From NCBI GenBank assembly GCA_943788005.1, contig CALSOP010000008.1, positions 1-64,000 of the forward strand: 64,000 bases of DNA, read 5' to 3'. The stretch is from an uncultured Gammaproteobacteria bacterium. Its GTDB lineage: Bacteria > Pseudomonadota > Gammaproteobacteria > Eutrophobiales > Eutrophobiaceae. Below are positions 1 through 9,310 of the stretch, piece by piece. The notes under the pieces are model-generated. The model did no database searches and was not told where the DNA came from. It worked only from the letters and a program-made list of their open reading frames with translations. The position numbers were made by a program, and so were the translations under genes. Numbering within the stretch: position 1 is the first letter of the stretch; every line of letters starts with the position of its first letter.

Positions 1-1191
1 TTGATTCATGCTGCGACAATGGTAACTGCCGGTATTTTCATGGTGTCTAGAATGTCACCATTATTTGAATTATCAGAAACGGCGCTTAGTTTTATATTGG
101 TGATTGGCTCGATCACCGCACTATTTATGGGTCTATTGGGGCTTGTGCAAAACGATATCAAACGTGTTGTGGCCTATTCGACATTATCGCAATTAGGTTA
201 TATGACTGTCGCCTTAGGTGCTTCAGCTTACGCTGCAGCAATGTTCCATTTAGTAACACATGCCTTCTTTAAGGCACTGTTATTCCTGGCAGCGGGTGCT
301 GTGATCATTGTCATGCATCATGAACAAGACATGAGAAAGATGGGTGGCTTATATAAAGTAATGCCTATTACATGGATTACCTGTTTATTTGGTTCTTTAG
401 CATTAATTGGTTTTCCCGGTACATCGGGTTTCTTTTCCAAAGATGCCATCATTGAAGCGGTTCACCACTCTACTTTAGCAGGGTCTGGTTTTGCTTACTT
501 TTCAGTTATGGCGGGCGTGTTTATCACTGCATTGTATAGTTTCCGTTTGTTTTTCATGACCTTTCATGGAAAGCAAAGAATGGATATGGAAACCTGGAAG
601 CATCTGCACGAAGCACCAGCTGTTGTGACTGTGCCATTAATCGTTTTGGCAATCCCCTCGTTGATATTAGGAGCCTTCTTAATTGGCCCAATGTTATTCG
701 GAGAATATTTTGGCGACGCAATTTATGTTGCGAGTACTGGTGGGCATGATGTACTTGCGCAGATGGGTGAAGGTTATCATGGCATTGGTGGCTTTTTATT
801 GCACTCCATACAGCATCCACTAGTACTTATCTTAATGTCATCAGGTATCTTTGTTGCTTGGTTGTGTTATATCAAGTTTCCTGATGTGCCTGAAAAGATC
901 GTTAGTAAAATTGGACCCGTACACAAATTACTGGTTAATAAATACGGCTTTGATGACTTTAATCAACTTGTGTTTGCGAAAGGCTCAACAGGAATTGGTA
1001 AATTACTTTGGCGGATAGGGGATATCAATATCATTGATGGATTTTTTGTCAATGGTACGGCGAGAGGCGTGCGTGTATTTTCAAGTATTGTTCGCCATGT
1101 GCAGTCTGGTTATCTCTACCATTATGCTTTTTCAATAATCATTGGCTTGCTTGTACTGCTAGCTGTATTTGTACATGGCGTTTTGGATTGA
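1..1191 (+). CDS. nuoL: NADH-quinone oxidoreductase subunit L, C-terminal part (window edge)
   Basis: This is the C-terminal 396 residues of the antiporter-like membrane subunit L of respiratory complex I, which couples NADH oxidation to proton pumping in the inner membrane. The frame is open at the window edge and begins inside the conserved segment IHAATMVTAGIF, so the true start lies upstream; the family is normally about 600 or more residues. The motif QNDIKRVVAYSTLSQLGYM holds the conserved lysine region of the pump subunits, and many hydrophobic segments follow. The long C-terminal part carries the lateral helix typical of NuoL. nuoM follows after 53 bases and nuoN after that, the usual order of the nuo operon. 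Confidence 0.97.
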   Translation: MIHAATMVTAGIFMVSRMSPLFELSETALSFILVIGSITALFMGLLGLVQNDIKRVVAYSTLSQLGYMTVALGASAYAAAMFHLVTHAFFKALLFLAAGAVIIVMHHEQDMRKMGGLYKVMPITWITCLFGSLALIGFPGTSGFFSKDAIIEAVHHSTLAGSGFAYFSVMAGVFITALYSFRLFFMTFHGKQRMDMETWKHLHEAPAVVTVPLIVLAIPSLILGAFLIGPMLFGEYFGDAIYVASTGGHDVLAQMGEGYHGIGGFLLHSIQHPLVLILMSSGIFVAWLCYIKFPDVPEKIVSKIGPVHKLLVNKYGFDDFNQLVFAKGSTGIGKLLWRIGDINIIDGFFVNGTARGVRVFSSIVRHVQSGYLYHYAFSIIIGLLVLLAVFVHGVLD

Positions 1192-1244
1192 CATACAGAG
1201 CTTGAATAAAAACAGAAGAACTCAAGAAAAATATAATTTAAACA

Positions 1245-2765
1245 ATGACATTAAATAGTTTACCCATTTTAAGCATTCTTATCTGGACTCCGATTATCGG
1301 TGGTATCTGGGCATTGATTGCGGGCGATCGACAGGAACAAACGGTCAAGTATTTTTCATTCGCTGTTTCCGTCATTACCTTTATATTTTCGGTCATTCTA
1401 TATTGTCAGTTCGATCCTTCTTATGCAGGTATGCAATTTATTGAGGAATCAGATTGGATCAAAGCCTTTGATATTAAATATCACTTAGGTGTTGATGGGA
1501 TTGCTTTACCATTAATAATGCTGACCAGCTTTACAACGATACTGGTTATATTGGCTGCATGGGAAGTAATAGAAAAACACATCTCTTATTATATGTGTGC
1601 CTTCTTAATATTGACTGGTTTAATGAACGGTGTCTTTGTCGCGCTCGATGCCATTTTATTTTATGTCTACTGGGAAGCAATGTTAATACCGATGTTCTTG
1701 ATTATTGGTATTTGGGGTGGGCCAAACAGGGTCTATGCCACAATCAAGTTTTTCCTGTATACCTTCCTTGGCTCGGTATTCATGCTCGTAGCATTCCTAT
1801 ACCTATATTCAGTTGCAGGTAGTTTTAATATTGAAGCCTTACATGATGTGCCACTGACGTTAACGGCGCAGAAATTTATTTTCGTGGCATTCTTTTTAGC
1901 ATTCGCAGTAAAGATTCCAATGTGGCCTGTACATACATGGTTACCAGATGCTCACGTAGAAGCACCAACCGGTGGTTCTGTGATTTTGGCAGCAATTATG
2001 TTGAAGATGGGTGGTTACGGTTTTCTTAGGTTCAGTTTGCCGATCACACCCGATGCGAGTCTGTTCTTTGATGATGCGATGATTATTCTTTCACTCATAG
2101 CCATAGTCTACATAGGTTTTGTTGCACTGGTTCAGGAAGACATGAAAAAGCTAATTGCCTATTCTTCCATATCGCACATGGGTTTTGTGACACTTGGATT
2201 CTTTATACCGTTTAGTATTGTTGCCGCTAGTGGATCATCAGCAGGCGCTATCATGGGTATGGAAGGAGCCATGATGCAGATGATTTCTCATGGTTTTATC
2301 TCTGCGGCGATGTTCTTATGTGTCGGAGTAATGTATGACCGCATGCATAGTCGTATGATTAAAGACTATGGCGGTGTGGTAAATAGCATGCCGTACTTTG
2401 CTGCCTTTATGATGCTATTTGCGATGGCTAATGCCGGTTTGCCGGGAACCTCGGGTTTTGTTGGCGAGTTTCTAGTTATCCTGAGTAGCTTTGAAGCCAG
2501 TTTCTGGATCGCGTTTACTGCTGCGATGACATTAATCCTGGGCGCGGCTTATACCTTATGGATGTATAAACGTGTTGTCTTTGGTGAAGTCACTAAGGAA
2601 TCTGTTGCAGAATTAAAAGATATTAATGGACGAGAAGCGTTTATTCTCTTCCTATTGGCCGTGGTTGTCTTAACATTCGGTATTTGGCCAGCACCGATTT
2701 TCGAAGTCATGCATGCATCAGTAGAACAACTCATTGAGCATGTACTCCAACCAAAGATTTTATAA
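1245..2765 (+). CDS. nuoM: NADH-quinone oxidoreductase subunit M
   Basis: Complete 506-residue subunit M of complex I, a proton-pumping, antiporter-like inner-membrane protein with about 14 hydrophobic segments. Visible family signatures are YWEAMLIPMFLIIG (conserved glutamate in a membrane helix), the segment MWPVHTWLPDAHVEAPTGG, and QEDMKKLIAYSSISHMGF with the conserved lysines and histidine. Length matches the family. It lies between nuoL and nuoN on the same strand, with only ten bases before nuoN, so it is part of the nuo operon. The ATG start is followed directly by a hydrophobic helix, as usual for NuoM; no strong ribosome binding site is evident. Confidence 0.98.
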   Translation: MTLNSLPILSILIWTPIIGGIWALIAGDRQEQTVKYFSFAVSVITFIFSVILYCQFDPSYAGMQFIEESDWIKAFDIKYHLGVDGIALPLIMLTSFTTILVILAAWEVIEKHISYYMCAFLILTGLMNGVFVALDAILFYVYWEAMLIPMFLIIGIWGGPNRVYATIKFFLYTFLGSVFMLVAFLYLYSVAGSFNIEALHDVPLTLTAQKFIFVAFFLAFAVKIPMWPVHTWLPDAHVEAPTGGSVILAAIMLKMGGYGFLRFSLPITPDASLFFDDAMIILSLIAIVYIGFVALVQEDMKKLIAYSSISHMGFVTLGFFIPFSIVAASGSSAGAIMGMEGAMMQMISHGFISAAMFLCVGVMYDRMHSRMIKDYGGVVNSMPYFAAFMMLFAMANAGLPGTSGFVGEFLVILSSFEASFWIAFTAAMTLILGAAYTLWMYKRVVFGEVTKESVAELKDINGREAFILFLLAVVVLTFGIWPAPIFEVMHASVEQLIEHVLQPKIL

Positions 2766-2775
2766 ATGGTGAATT

Positions 2776-4206
2776 ATGAATGCTGACTTAATCATTGCAC
2801 TACCAGAAATAACGCTCCTTGCATTGGCGTGTCTGGTATTGATAGTGGATGCGTTTAGTAAAGATCCATTACACCTATTGACGTACTGGACTACTCAAGC
2901 CACCTTGTTGGTCGTTCTGGCGTTAGTATTATATTACTTTCCAGGCAATGCGCAGATAGCCTTTAATGGCAGTTTTGTCAGTGACTCCATGAGTGCAATT
3001 CTTAAAGCATTTATGTGTGGTATCAGCTTTGTGGTATTTCTTTATTCGCATGAATATTTAAAAGAGCACAAATCCCTGAAAGGCGAGTACTTCGTTCTTG
3101 GCCTGTTTGCAGTGCTTGGCATGATGATTATGGCGTCTGCCTATAGCTTATTATCTGTCTATCTTGGTCTTGAACTCTTATCGCTTTCTCTCTATGCGAT
3201 GGTTGCCATGCAACGTGACTCAAAGACTGCTCCAGAAGCGGCTATGAAGTATTTTGTATTGGGTGCAATAGCATCTGGTATGTTGCTCTATGGCATTTCA
3301 ATGATCTATGGACTTACAGGATCTTTAGATTTACTCACCATTGCTGAAAGAATTAATGTTGACGATGCAAATCATGCTTTCCTGGTTTACGGCATGATCT
3401 TTTTAATAATTGGCATTGCATTCAAACTAGGTGCGGCACCATTCCATATGTGGGTACCTGACGTTTATCAGGGCGCTCCTACATCGGTGACCCTATTTAT
3501 CAGCACAGCACCTAAATTGGCTGCATTTGCCATGGCGATGCGAGTGCTGGTTGATGGTTTAATGCCTTTGGTTAGCGATTGGCAATCAATCCTGATGATT
3601 CTGGCTGTGTTATCCATGGCGACAGGAAATATTATTGCTATTGCACAAACCAATATGAAACGCATGTTGGCTTATTCTACAATTGCCCATGTTGGATTCT
3701 TGTTTCTGGGTTTAATCGCGGGAACAACATCGGGTTTCTCAGGCTCAATGTTTTATATCATCAGTTATGCGTTAATGAGTATGGGCGCATTTGGCATGAT
3801 AATTTTGCTTGGACGTAATGGTTTTGAAGCAGATATGCTTGAAGATTTTAAGGGTTTGTCAGAAAGGTCACCTTGGTTTGCCTTTGTTATGCTTTGCATC
3901 ATGTTTTCAATGGCAGGTGTACCACCTTTTCTTGGATTCTGGTCTAAATGGTTTGTGTTGAAAGAGCTCGTTGCATCAGGTTTTGTTGAATTGGCAGCAA
4001 TAGCAGTTCTATTTTCTATAATCGGTGCTTATTATTATCTTCGCATTATTAAACTAATGTATTTTGATAAACCGGATTCAATGACAGCGATCAAGTCATC
4101 AAAACAAATGCGCTTTGTCTTGAGCGTTAACGGTGTGTTGATATTGGCACTTGGTCTTGCACCTAATATGCTGATGAGTTTGTGTTTAGTGGCACTAGCT
4201 GGATAG
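2776..4206 (+). CDS. nuoN: NADH-quinone oxidoreductase subunit N
   Basis: Complete 476-residue subunit N of complex I, the third antiporter-like proton-channel subunit. It shows the conserved glutamate region LGLELLSLSLYAMVAM, the segment AAPFHMWVPDVYQGAPTSVT, and QTNMKRMLAYSTIAHVGF with conserved lysine and histidine. About 14 hydrophobic stretches cover the protein. A GGTGAA sequence lies a few bases before the ATG. It is the last nuo gene and is followed by an intergenic region with a hairpin but no clear T-tract, so a terminator is not certain. Confidence 0.98.
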   Translation: MNADLIIALPEITLLALACLVLIVDAFSKDPLHLLTYWTTQATLLVVLALVLYYFPGNAQIAFNGSFVSDSMSAILKAFMCGISFVVFLYSHEYLKEHKSLKGEYFVLGLFAVLGMMIMASAYSLLSVYLGLELLSLSLYAMVAMQRDSKTAPEAAMKYFVLGAIASGMLLYGISMIYGLTGSLDLLTIAERINVDDANHAFLVYGMIFLIIGIAFKLGAAPFHMWVPDVYQGAPTSVTLFISTAPKLAAFAMAMRVLVDGLMPLVSDWQSILMILAVLSMATGNIIAIAQTNMKRMLAYSTIAHVGFLFLGLIAGTTSGFSGSMFYIISYALMSMGAFGMIILLGRNGFEADMLEDFKGLSERSPWFAFVMLCIMFSMAGVPPFLGFWSKWFVLKELVASGFVELAAIAVLFSIIGAYYYLRIIKLMYFDKPDSMTAIKSSKQMRFVLSVNGVLILALGLAPNMLMSLCLVALAG

Positions 4207-4508
4207 TTTCTCTTTCGTCGTCATTCCTTATTGACGACTACATCCATGCGCTCGTGTCCTAATGTGCTCTCGCAACATCCATCAAAAAAAAGAATACCTT
4301 GGCAAGCCAAAAGAGATTGGCTAAACCTACCTCATTTGAAGTATGTTAATAGAGCTCAACAATCATAATTGTACTGTATTTCATTACATTAACACCTGAT
4401 GATAGTAACCATATCTGATTTAGTGATTGGCTCAAATGATAATATCCAGCTATCGACCCAAAGCTGTCAAAGTGTCTCTTAAAATATAATTAGATTTTGG
4501 AAAAGACT
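4207..4508. other. Intergenic region with hairpin and repeat-like sequence
   Basis: About 300 bases without a convincing gene. A 7-bp inverted repeat GTCGTCA/TGACGAC (4217-4238, loop of 8) lies just after nuoN but lacks a T-run, so it is at best a weak terminator. On the minus strand the stretch 4239-4290 contains ATGGATGT twice, reminiscent of the ATGGATG core of the dispersed repeat at 25290 and 61390, but the rest does not align well. The remainder is AT-rich and should hold the promoter of the next gene; I cannot place one confidently. Confidence 0.4.
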
Positions 4509-4943
4509 GTGCCTACGACTAACTTAAATCCTCACTCGCAAATTTATAGATTCGCGTTATGGATTGGCGCGATTTCGATAATCACGCTTGGATATTATTT
4601 AACATGCATTCAATTCATGGGCAATGAATGGCTTACTCGGGCGGGATGTTTGGTCGTAATGTTAGGAATATGGTCTGGAATAGGAGGCGTCCTTCAGGAA
4701 CGGCTCGTCTACAGCCGTTTGAAATGGCGTCAAAGAAACGTAATTACAGAGGCGAAAGCTCGCTTAAATGAAGAAAATGACGATTCAGGTGAAGCCGAGA
4801 AGAAGTTAGCCGAAATTAATGAAGCTTTCGATAAACAGATATCGGACGCGATGCACAAAATTCGAGTGTCGATTGGAATGTTAGAGGTGTCGCTTCTTAT
4901 GATTGGGACTTTCCTCTGGGGTTTCGGTGATCTTCTTATTTGA
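4509..4943 (+). CDS. Small membrane protein of unknown function
   Basis: I do not recognise this protein. From the GTG at 4509 it has 144 residues. It has two hydrophobic segments near the N-terminus (around residues 17-35 and 43-60), a central charged stretch rich in Glu, Lys and Asn (EAKARLNEENDDSGEAEKK) that looks helical and possibly coiled, and a C-terminal hydrophobic segment ending WGFGDLLI. I chose GTG 4509 because GGAAAAG lies just upstream; a TTG at 4497 would add four residues. It stands alone on the plus strand between nuoN and the minus-strand globin gene, so context gives no function. Confidence 0.6.
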   Translation: MPTTNLNPHSQIYRFALWIGAISIITLGYYLTCIQFMGNEWLTRAGCLVVMLGIWSGIGGVLQERLVYSRLKWRQRNVITEAKARLNEENDDSGEAEKKLAEINEAFDKQISDAMHKIRVSIGMLEVSLLMIGTFLWGFGDLLI

Positions 4944-5231
4944 TAGAGTTGTTAATTGATCCCTACGTTGATATTCACTTATGGTCGAAATATGAATAAT
5001 AATGAGAACTACCTAAAGCTGACAATGCTAGTTAAATGACATGAGGTAAATAAGAGACAGACCACGGTTTTTTAAAATGCCAATATAATTGTAGAATCTG
5101 TGGTTACTTGCCCTGATTGTGTGCACTGCAAGCAGGAAACTGTTGTGTGTTTTGTTCTTATAGTTCTGTTATGTATCCGCTGATTCTGCAGGGGGATAAT
5201 ACTTGTTGTTAGTTATTGATTGCTTAAGCGC

Positions 5232-5648
5232 TTATTGATTACATCGTTGCCGTACGATTTCTGCAGGTATTCCTAATTGGCTTATCAAATATTCTTTAAA
5301 GTCTGTTTCGTATGCTTGTTCATCGATACTTTCTTTCATGCAAATTAGCCACTGATCACGTTCAGCTATACCGATTGCCAGGTGTTGGTGTACAGCAGGG
5401 ATGTTAATCGAGTCGTATTTTTCTTGATAGAGCTTAGGGCCACCTAACCAGCCGCATAGAAACCGGGCGAGTTTGTCGATTGATGTTTCTATATCATCGG
5501 GATGCATATTATAGATTGTGCTAAATCGCGGATCGGTGCGCATGCGTTCAAAGAACCGGTTGACCAGTATGTTGATTCCGGTTTCGCTTCCTGCTGCTAA
5601 ATAGGAGGTGTCAGCTATACCGTAGTTTGTATTGTTTTCTTCGTTCAT
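5232..5648 (-). CDS. Group II truncated haemoglobin
   Basis: A 138-residue protein resembling group II (trHbO-type) truncated haemoglobins, which bind O2 or NO and are thought to act in oxygen handling or nitrosative stress. The fingerprint is the F-G region VHQHLAIGIAERDQWLICM, with a histidine upstream as candidate proximal haem ligand and the tryptophan that marks group II at G8. The N-terminal LVNRFFERM and FLCGWLGGP segments also fit. The first 20 residues form a small extension. It is a single gene on the minus strand with spacing on both sides. Assignment to group II is firm; the physiological role is not visible. Confidence 0.88.
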   Translation of the reverse strand: MNEENNTNYGIADTSYLAAGSETGINILVNRFFERMRTDPRFSTIYNMHPDDIETSIDKLARFLCGWLGGPKLYQEKYDSINIPAVHQHLAIGIAERDQWLICMKESIDEQAYETDFKEYLISQLGIPAEIVRQRCNQ

Positions 5649-5814
5649 TTTTTTATATTGTCTTACTTTAGTTTTTTTGAAGTAATGGAATTTAAGTTGT
5701 TATTAACAAGTATAAAAAATATAGATTATATTAGCTTCGACAATATTAATCATGTTGTAACGAAGGGTTAAGGTTTTCGATTCGTTACGGTTGCTTATGT
5801 TAAGCAAGCAATTG

Positions 5815-6234
5815 TTAATTAGCTAATTCGAGACAGTTCAAACATTCTTTGTCTTTCTTAATATTACGCTCTGGTCGGGAATTGATATAGAACAATAGAA
5901 TCAGCATACCGGAAATAAGAAATGCGCTGAGCATTAATGAGGGTGTAGTGATTAGCAGTGTTATTGAAAACCCGATAACAATCGACATGCTGATTTTACA
6001 TTTTACTTTCCTATCTATGGACTTATGTTTCATCCATGTTGTTATAGTAGGGCCGAATTGTGGGTGTTGCAGGATTCTTTTGGCTGTTTCAGGGTTGGAT
6101 TTTGAGAATGCCCATACGGCGACAATTAGGAAACAGGTGGTTGGCATTAAAGGTAAAAATAGGCCAATAACACCGAGTGCGATAGCAATAAAGCCTATGC
6201 ATGAGTAGAAATATTTTAATATTATTTCATTCAT
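5815..6234 (-). CDS. YbaN/DUF454 family inner-membrane protein
   Basis: A 139-residue inner-membrane protein of the DUF454 (YbaN) family. Conserved features are the N-terminal helix with GVIGLFLPLMPTTCFLI, the AVWAFSKSNPE segment, and a second pair of hydrophobic helices near the C-terminus. The loop HPQFGPTITTWMKHKSIDRK matches the family pattern of a short cytoplasmic loop between membrane pairs. The biochemical function of the family is unknown. It is on the same strand as the globin gene downstream, but 166 bases separate them, so co-transcription is only possible. Confidence 0.85.
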   Translation of the reverse strand: MNEIILKYFYSCIGFIAIALGVIGLFLPLMPTTCFLIVAVWAFSKSNPETAKRILQHPQFGPTITTWMKHKSIDRKVKCKISMSIVIGFSITLLITTPSLMLSAFLISGMLILLFYINSRPERNIKKDKECLNCLELAN

Positions 6235-6459
6235 TATATTTCTCTCTTAAATTTCTCAAAATCATTATTAATTTACAGCTTTATCATGTTGAATGACTAA
6301 TAAGTCCTTTCAATGATTCTAATGTGAGTAATCAATTCACGACCGTTATACTGAATATCGACTATGACTATAATAAGCTTTAGCACTAAGTTTATATTTA
6401 GTGTGCTGTTATATATTGGAAGGGAGTGTATAAAGAGGATGCTTTAACTATGCTGTAGT

Positions 6460-7335
6460 TTAAATGACGTTAGCTAGTACCTGACCGACCTGGATAGGGT
6501 CATTTTCATTAAGATTAGTCAGCCAGTTCAACTTATCCTTTTCAAACAATAGAATAACCGTTGAGCCCATATTGAAATGACCAAATTCATCGGCCTGGTT
6601 TAATTTTACTGGATCAGCTGCGTATTCCTTAATGGTTAATTCTCGGCATTTTGTTGGCGTGATCTGACCTAGCCATACAGTCTCCATGCTGCCGACAAAG
6701 ATAGCGCCGACCATAATCTGAGCCATTAGGCCTAGCTCTGTTTCAAAGATGCTGATAAAGCGTTCATTACGCGCAAACAATTGATCGACTGTTCTGACGC
6801 TTGCGGTATTTACCGGAAATAGATCGCCCGGTACATAGACTGATTTTATGAGTTTTCCTGTGACAGGCATATGAATTCGATGGTAATCACGCGGCGATAG
6901 ATACAACGTTGTGAATGAGCCATTTTTAAATTGCTTAGTCATTTCGCTATCATTCGCCAACAGTGTAGCAAGACTATAGTCTTTTCCCTTAGCCTGAATG
7001 AGCTGACTATTGTTAATATTACCCATTTGGCTGATAAAGCCATCAACCGGTGAAAGTATTAATTCATTATCTTTGTTCCAGCTTCTTGCATTCGGTTTCA
7101 ATCTTCTGGTAAAAAAGGCATTGAACGAAGCATAATTATCAGCTTTTTGATCTATCGCTTGCTTCATATCAATCTTATAGAAAAAGATAAATGTGTTAAT
7201 TAAGGAATTTTTCCAAGGCGTGAATTCGATACGCGTAAGTCGGTAAATAAGTCTGGATAAGGCGTGTTTGGGTAAACAATAGAGTGGCCAAACCTTGATA
7301 GCATCAAGCATACGAATCTGTATTGAATTAGACAT
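6460..7335 (-). CDS. psd: Phosphatidylserine decarboxylase proenzyme
   Basis: A 291-residue pyruvoyl enzyme that converts phosphatidylserine to phosphatidylethanolamine at the inner membrane. Recognisable sites are SPVDG (catalytic-triad Asp), DYHRIHMP (histidine), and near the C-terminus MGST, where self-cleavage before the serine creates the pyruvoyl group; the usual motif is LGST, so Met is a mild variant. The start MSNSIQIRM aligns with the family N-terminus and the length is normal. It begins eight bases after the PCuAC gene stop, so sco, pcuAC and psd probably form one operon, an uncommon partnership of copper chaperones with a phospholipid enzyme. Confidence 0.96.
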   Translation of the reverse strand: MSNSIQIRMLDAIKVWPLYCLPKHALSRLIYRLTRIEFTPWKNSLINTFIFFYKIDMKQAIDQKADNYASFNAFFTRRLKPNARSWNKDNELILSPVDGFISQMGNINNSQLIQAKGKDYSLATLLANDSEMTKQFKNGSFTTLYLSPRDYHRIHMPVTGKLIKSVYVPGDLFPVNTASVRTVDQLFARNERFISIFETELGLMAQIMVGAIFVGSMETVWLGQITPTKCRELTIKEYAADPVKLNQADEFGHFNMGSTVILLFEKDKLNWLTNLNENDPIQVGQVLANVI

Positions 7336-7343
7336 AGATATTT

Positions 7344-7817
7344 TTAATGATGGTGATGGTTATGAGCATCACTGATTCGTTTTTTAACAGGTGCTTCTAT
7401 TATGCTCGATGAGCCATCTGAAAAATTAAAATGGATAATGACATTATCGCCCGCCTTTAATGGTCTGTCAGGATTAAACAACATTAAATGATAAGCGCCG
7501 GGCGATAGTTCTATATAATTTTCTGCTTCTATCATTAATGAGTCCTGTTTTTTCATCTGCGCCATACCATCAACAAGCTTGCTCAGGTGAAGTTCTATCC
7601 TAGTGAATGTTGGGCTCGATACAGAAGTTAATATTTTTTTTTCGTTAGACTGATTCATGATCTTTGCATACGCAGCCAGTGTCGATACCGTTGGCGGGGC
7701 TTCACTTATCCATGCGCCTGTTATTGTGATGTCTTGAACTTCATTAGCAAATGCTGAATGTGGCGCTATGTTTGATAACGATAAGAGAATGATAAATATT
7801 AATTTATTGTTGCGCAT
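7344..7817 (-). CDS. Periplasmic copper chaperone PCuAC
   Basis: A 157-residue exported copper(I) chaperone of the PCuAC (DUF461) family, which hands copper to the CuA or CuB centres of cytochrome oxidase. A signal peptide is visible (KLIFIILLSLSNIAPHSAFA). Candidate copper ligands lie in ELHLSKLVDGMAQM and GAYHLMLF, matching the family pattern of His and Met pairs. The C-terminus ends in a histidine-rich tail DAHNHHHH that could bind extra metal. Its start overlaps the end of the upstream SCO gene by 14 bases, indicating translational coupling and a shared role in oxidase copper loading. Confidence 0.94.
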   Translation of the reverse strand: MRNNKLIFIILLSLSNIAPHSAFANEVQDITITGAWISEAPPTVSTLAAYAKIMNQSNEKKILTSVSSPTFTRIELHLSKLVDGMAQMKKQDSLMIEAENYIELSPGAYHLMLFNPDRPLKAGDNVIIHFNFSDGSSSIIEAPVKKRISDAHNHHHH

Positions 7818-8457
7818 CGATGAATTGTTGAATTGATTTAAATTGATTAATAATAATGTCTTTCTGATGAGGCGGAGATAGTTTCCCTACCATGCGCGCC
7901 TTTGGATCAAATAGAAATATTGAAGCTGAATGATCAACCAGATAATTGTCTGCATTATCTTCTTTATTAAGATAGTAGGCTATGCCAATTTGTTTAGTAA
8001 GACTGTCCACCATATCGGTGCTGCCACCCAAGCCAATGAAATGTTCATTAAAATAAGAAACATAACTGAATAATATTTCTGTTGTATCGCGATCGGGATC
8101 AACTGACGTGAAGATGACTTGTACATTATTGTCTTCAAGCGCTAATTGTTTATAGACGTCTGCCATTACTGCCATGGTAATAGGGCAGACATCAGGACAT
8201 TGCGTGTAGCCAAAAAAGATGAAAGACCACTTTCCACGTAACTGTGTCAGGCCAAATGACTCACCGTTTTGATCGAGCATAGAAAAGGCATTCATTTGTT
8301 TTGGATTAGGCCAAAACAGACCTTCTATGCCAGGGTTTGCCTGCGTTGATTGTTGTGATTTTTTTAATGAAATATAGAACCCTGCGCTTGTCGCTAACAT
8401 CGCAAGTATCGCCATTGCCGGGATTAAAAATTTACTACTACTCAGTGTTTTTATCAT
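7804..8457 (-). CDS. SCO1/SenC family copper-delivery protein
   Basis: A 217-residue membrane-anchored thioredoxin-fold protein of the SCO1/SenC family that helps assemble the CuA site of cytochrome c oxidase. It has an N-terminal membrane anchor (residues about 10-30), the copper-binding CPDVCP motif and the distant histidine in VDHSASIFLFDP, the three classical copper ligands. Length and domain layout are normal. It is the first gene of the predicted sco-pcuAC-psd operon on the minus strand. Confidence 0.95.
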   Translation of the reverse strand: MIKTLSSSKFLIPAMAILAMLATSAGFYISLKKSQQSTQANPGIEGLFWPNPKQMNAFSMLDQNGESFGLTQLRGKWSFIFFGYTQCPDVCPITMAVMADVYKQLALEDNNVQVIFTSVDPDRDTTEILFSYVSYFNEHFIGLGGSTDMVDSLTKQIGIAYYLNKEDNADNYLVDHSASIFLFDPKARMVGKLSPPHQKDIIINQFKSIQQFIDAQQ

Positions 8458-8889
8458 GCGTGGAGTATACCTGAACTGGCTAAAAATTAGATTTCATTGT
8501 TATAGCTAATAGCAGATCTGTTAGTGGAATATCTAAGATGATGTGCATTGATTGTTTTTAGAGTGACGTTAATCCCGAGATTACAGATTTCGGCAATAAA
8601 TATCCGTGCAGGAAAGAGCTTGCCATGTTTTTCCCTGTCTTAGACCTGATTTAAATCTATAAAACACCTATCTTACTGAAAATGTTACATTTATTTGGCA
8701 GATTAATAATTGGTATGGAATATGCGATGTCTACTCGAAAGAGATGAGAGTCTGTTTAATCTCATCTACCCAATTTAGATGAATTAAAAGTTAAAGATAG
8801 GAAAACTTGTTGCCGATAGATGAAACAGGGCAACGTAGATATTGCCGATATAAGTATTGAAAAATTAATTGTTTACCGAGGATATAAAA
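8458..8889. other. Divergent intergenic region between sco and cheY
   Basis: About 430 bases without a gene, expected to carry the promoters of the minus-strand sco operon and of the plus-strand cheY-cheA operon. An 8-bp perfect inverted repeat AGATGAGA/TCTCATCT with a 10-base loop lies at 8742-8767; it has no T-tract, and could be an operator or a 5' leader hairpin. No sigma-54 or sigma-28 consensus is convincing. GAGG at 8879 is the likely ribosome binding site of cheY. Confidence 0.4.
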
Positions 8890-9252
8890 ATGGCAACAAT
8901 TTTGACAGTAGATGACTCAGCCTCAATGCGTCAAATGGTTAACTTCACCCTGAAAGGGGCTGGCTACGATGTAATAGAAGCCGTTGATGGCGTAGACGCA
9001 TTAAGTAAAGCGAAAGGCAATAATCCCGACGCAGTTCTCACCGATGTCAACATGCCGAATATGGATGGCATAACACTGATACAAGAGTTACGTAAGTTGC
9101 CGAGCTATCGGCATACGCCAATGTTGATGTTAACCACAGAATCTTCTGGCGATATGAAAACTAAAGGCAGAACAGCAGGTGCAACCGGCTGGTTAGTCAA
9201 ACCCTTTAATCCAGAGCAGTTATTGGCAACGATAAAAAAAGTCATCGCCTGA
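8890..9252 (+). CDS. cheY: CheY-like chemotaxis response regulator
   Basis: A 120-residue single-domain receiver that would be phosphorylated by CheA and act on the flagellar motor or on a pilus motor. It has the acidic pocket (TVDDSASMRQ), the phospho-acceptor Asp in VLTDVNMPNMDG, the conserved Thr in LMLTTES and the Lys-Pro pair in LVKPFNPEQL. The ATG at 8890 is chosen because it follows a GAGG site and matches the family start MATILTVDDS. cheA begins 58 bases downstream on the same strand, so the two formed the start of a chemotaxis operon, but the partner is now broken. Confidence 0.95.
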   Translation: MATILTVDDSASMRQMVNFTLKGAGYDVIEAVDGVDALSKAKGNNPDAVLTDVNMPNMDGITLIQELRKLPSYRHTPMLMLTTESSGDMKTKGRTAGATGWLVKPFNPEQLLATIKKVIA

Positions 9253-9310
9253 TAGACAAAACAGCAATGAACAAAATAATTAATTTAAACATTTGCCAAG
9301 GGAAAGCGTA

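Noticed and set aside
4217-4238. Terminator of the nuo operon
   Set aside because: The GTCGTCA/TGACGAC hairpin is not followed by a T-run.
8742-8767. Inverted repeat AGATGAGA/TCTCATCT as terminator
   Set aside because: No T-tract and no gene ends nearby on either strand; left as an unassigned hairpin.
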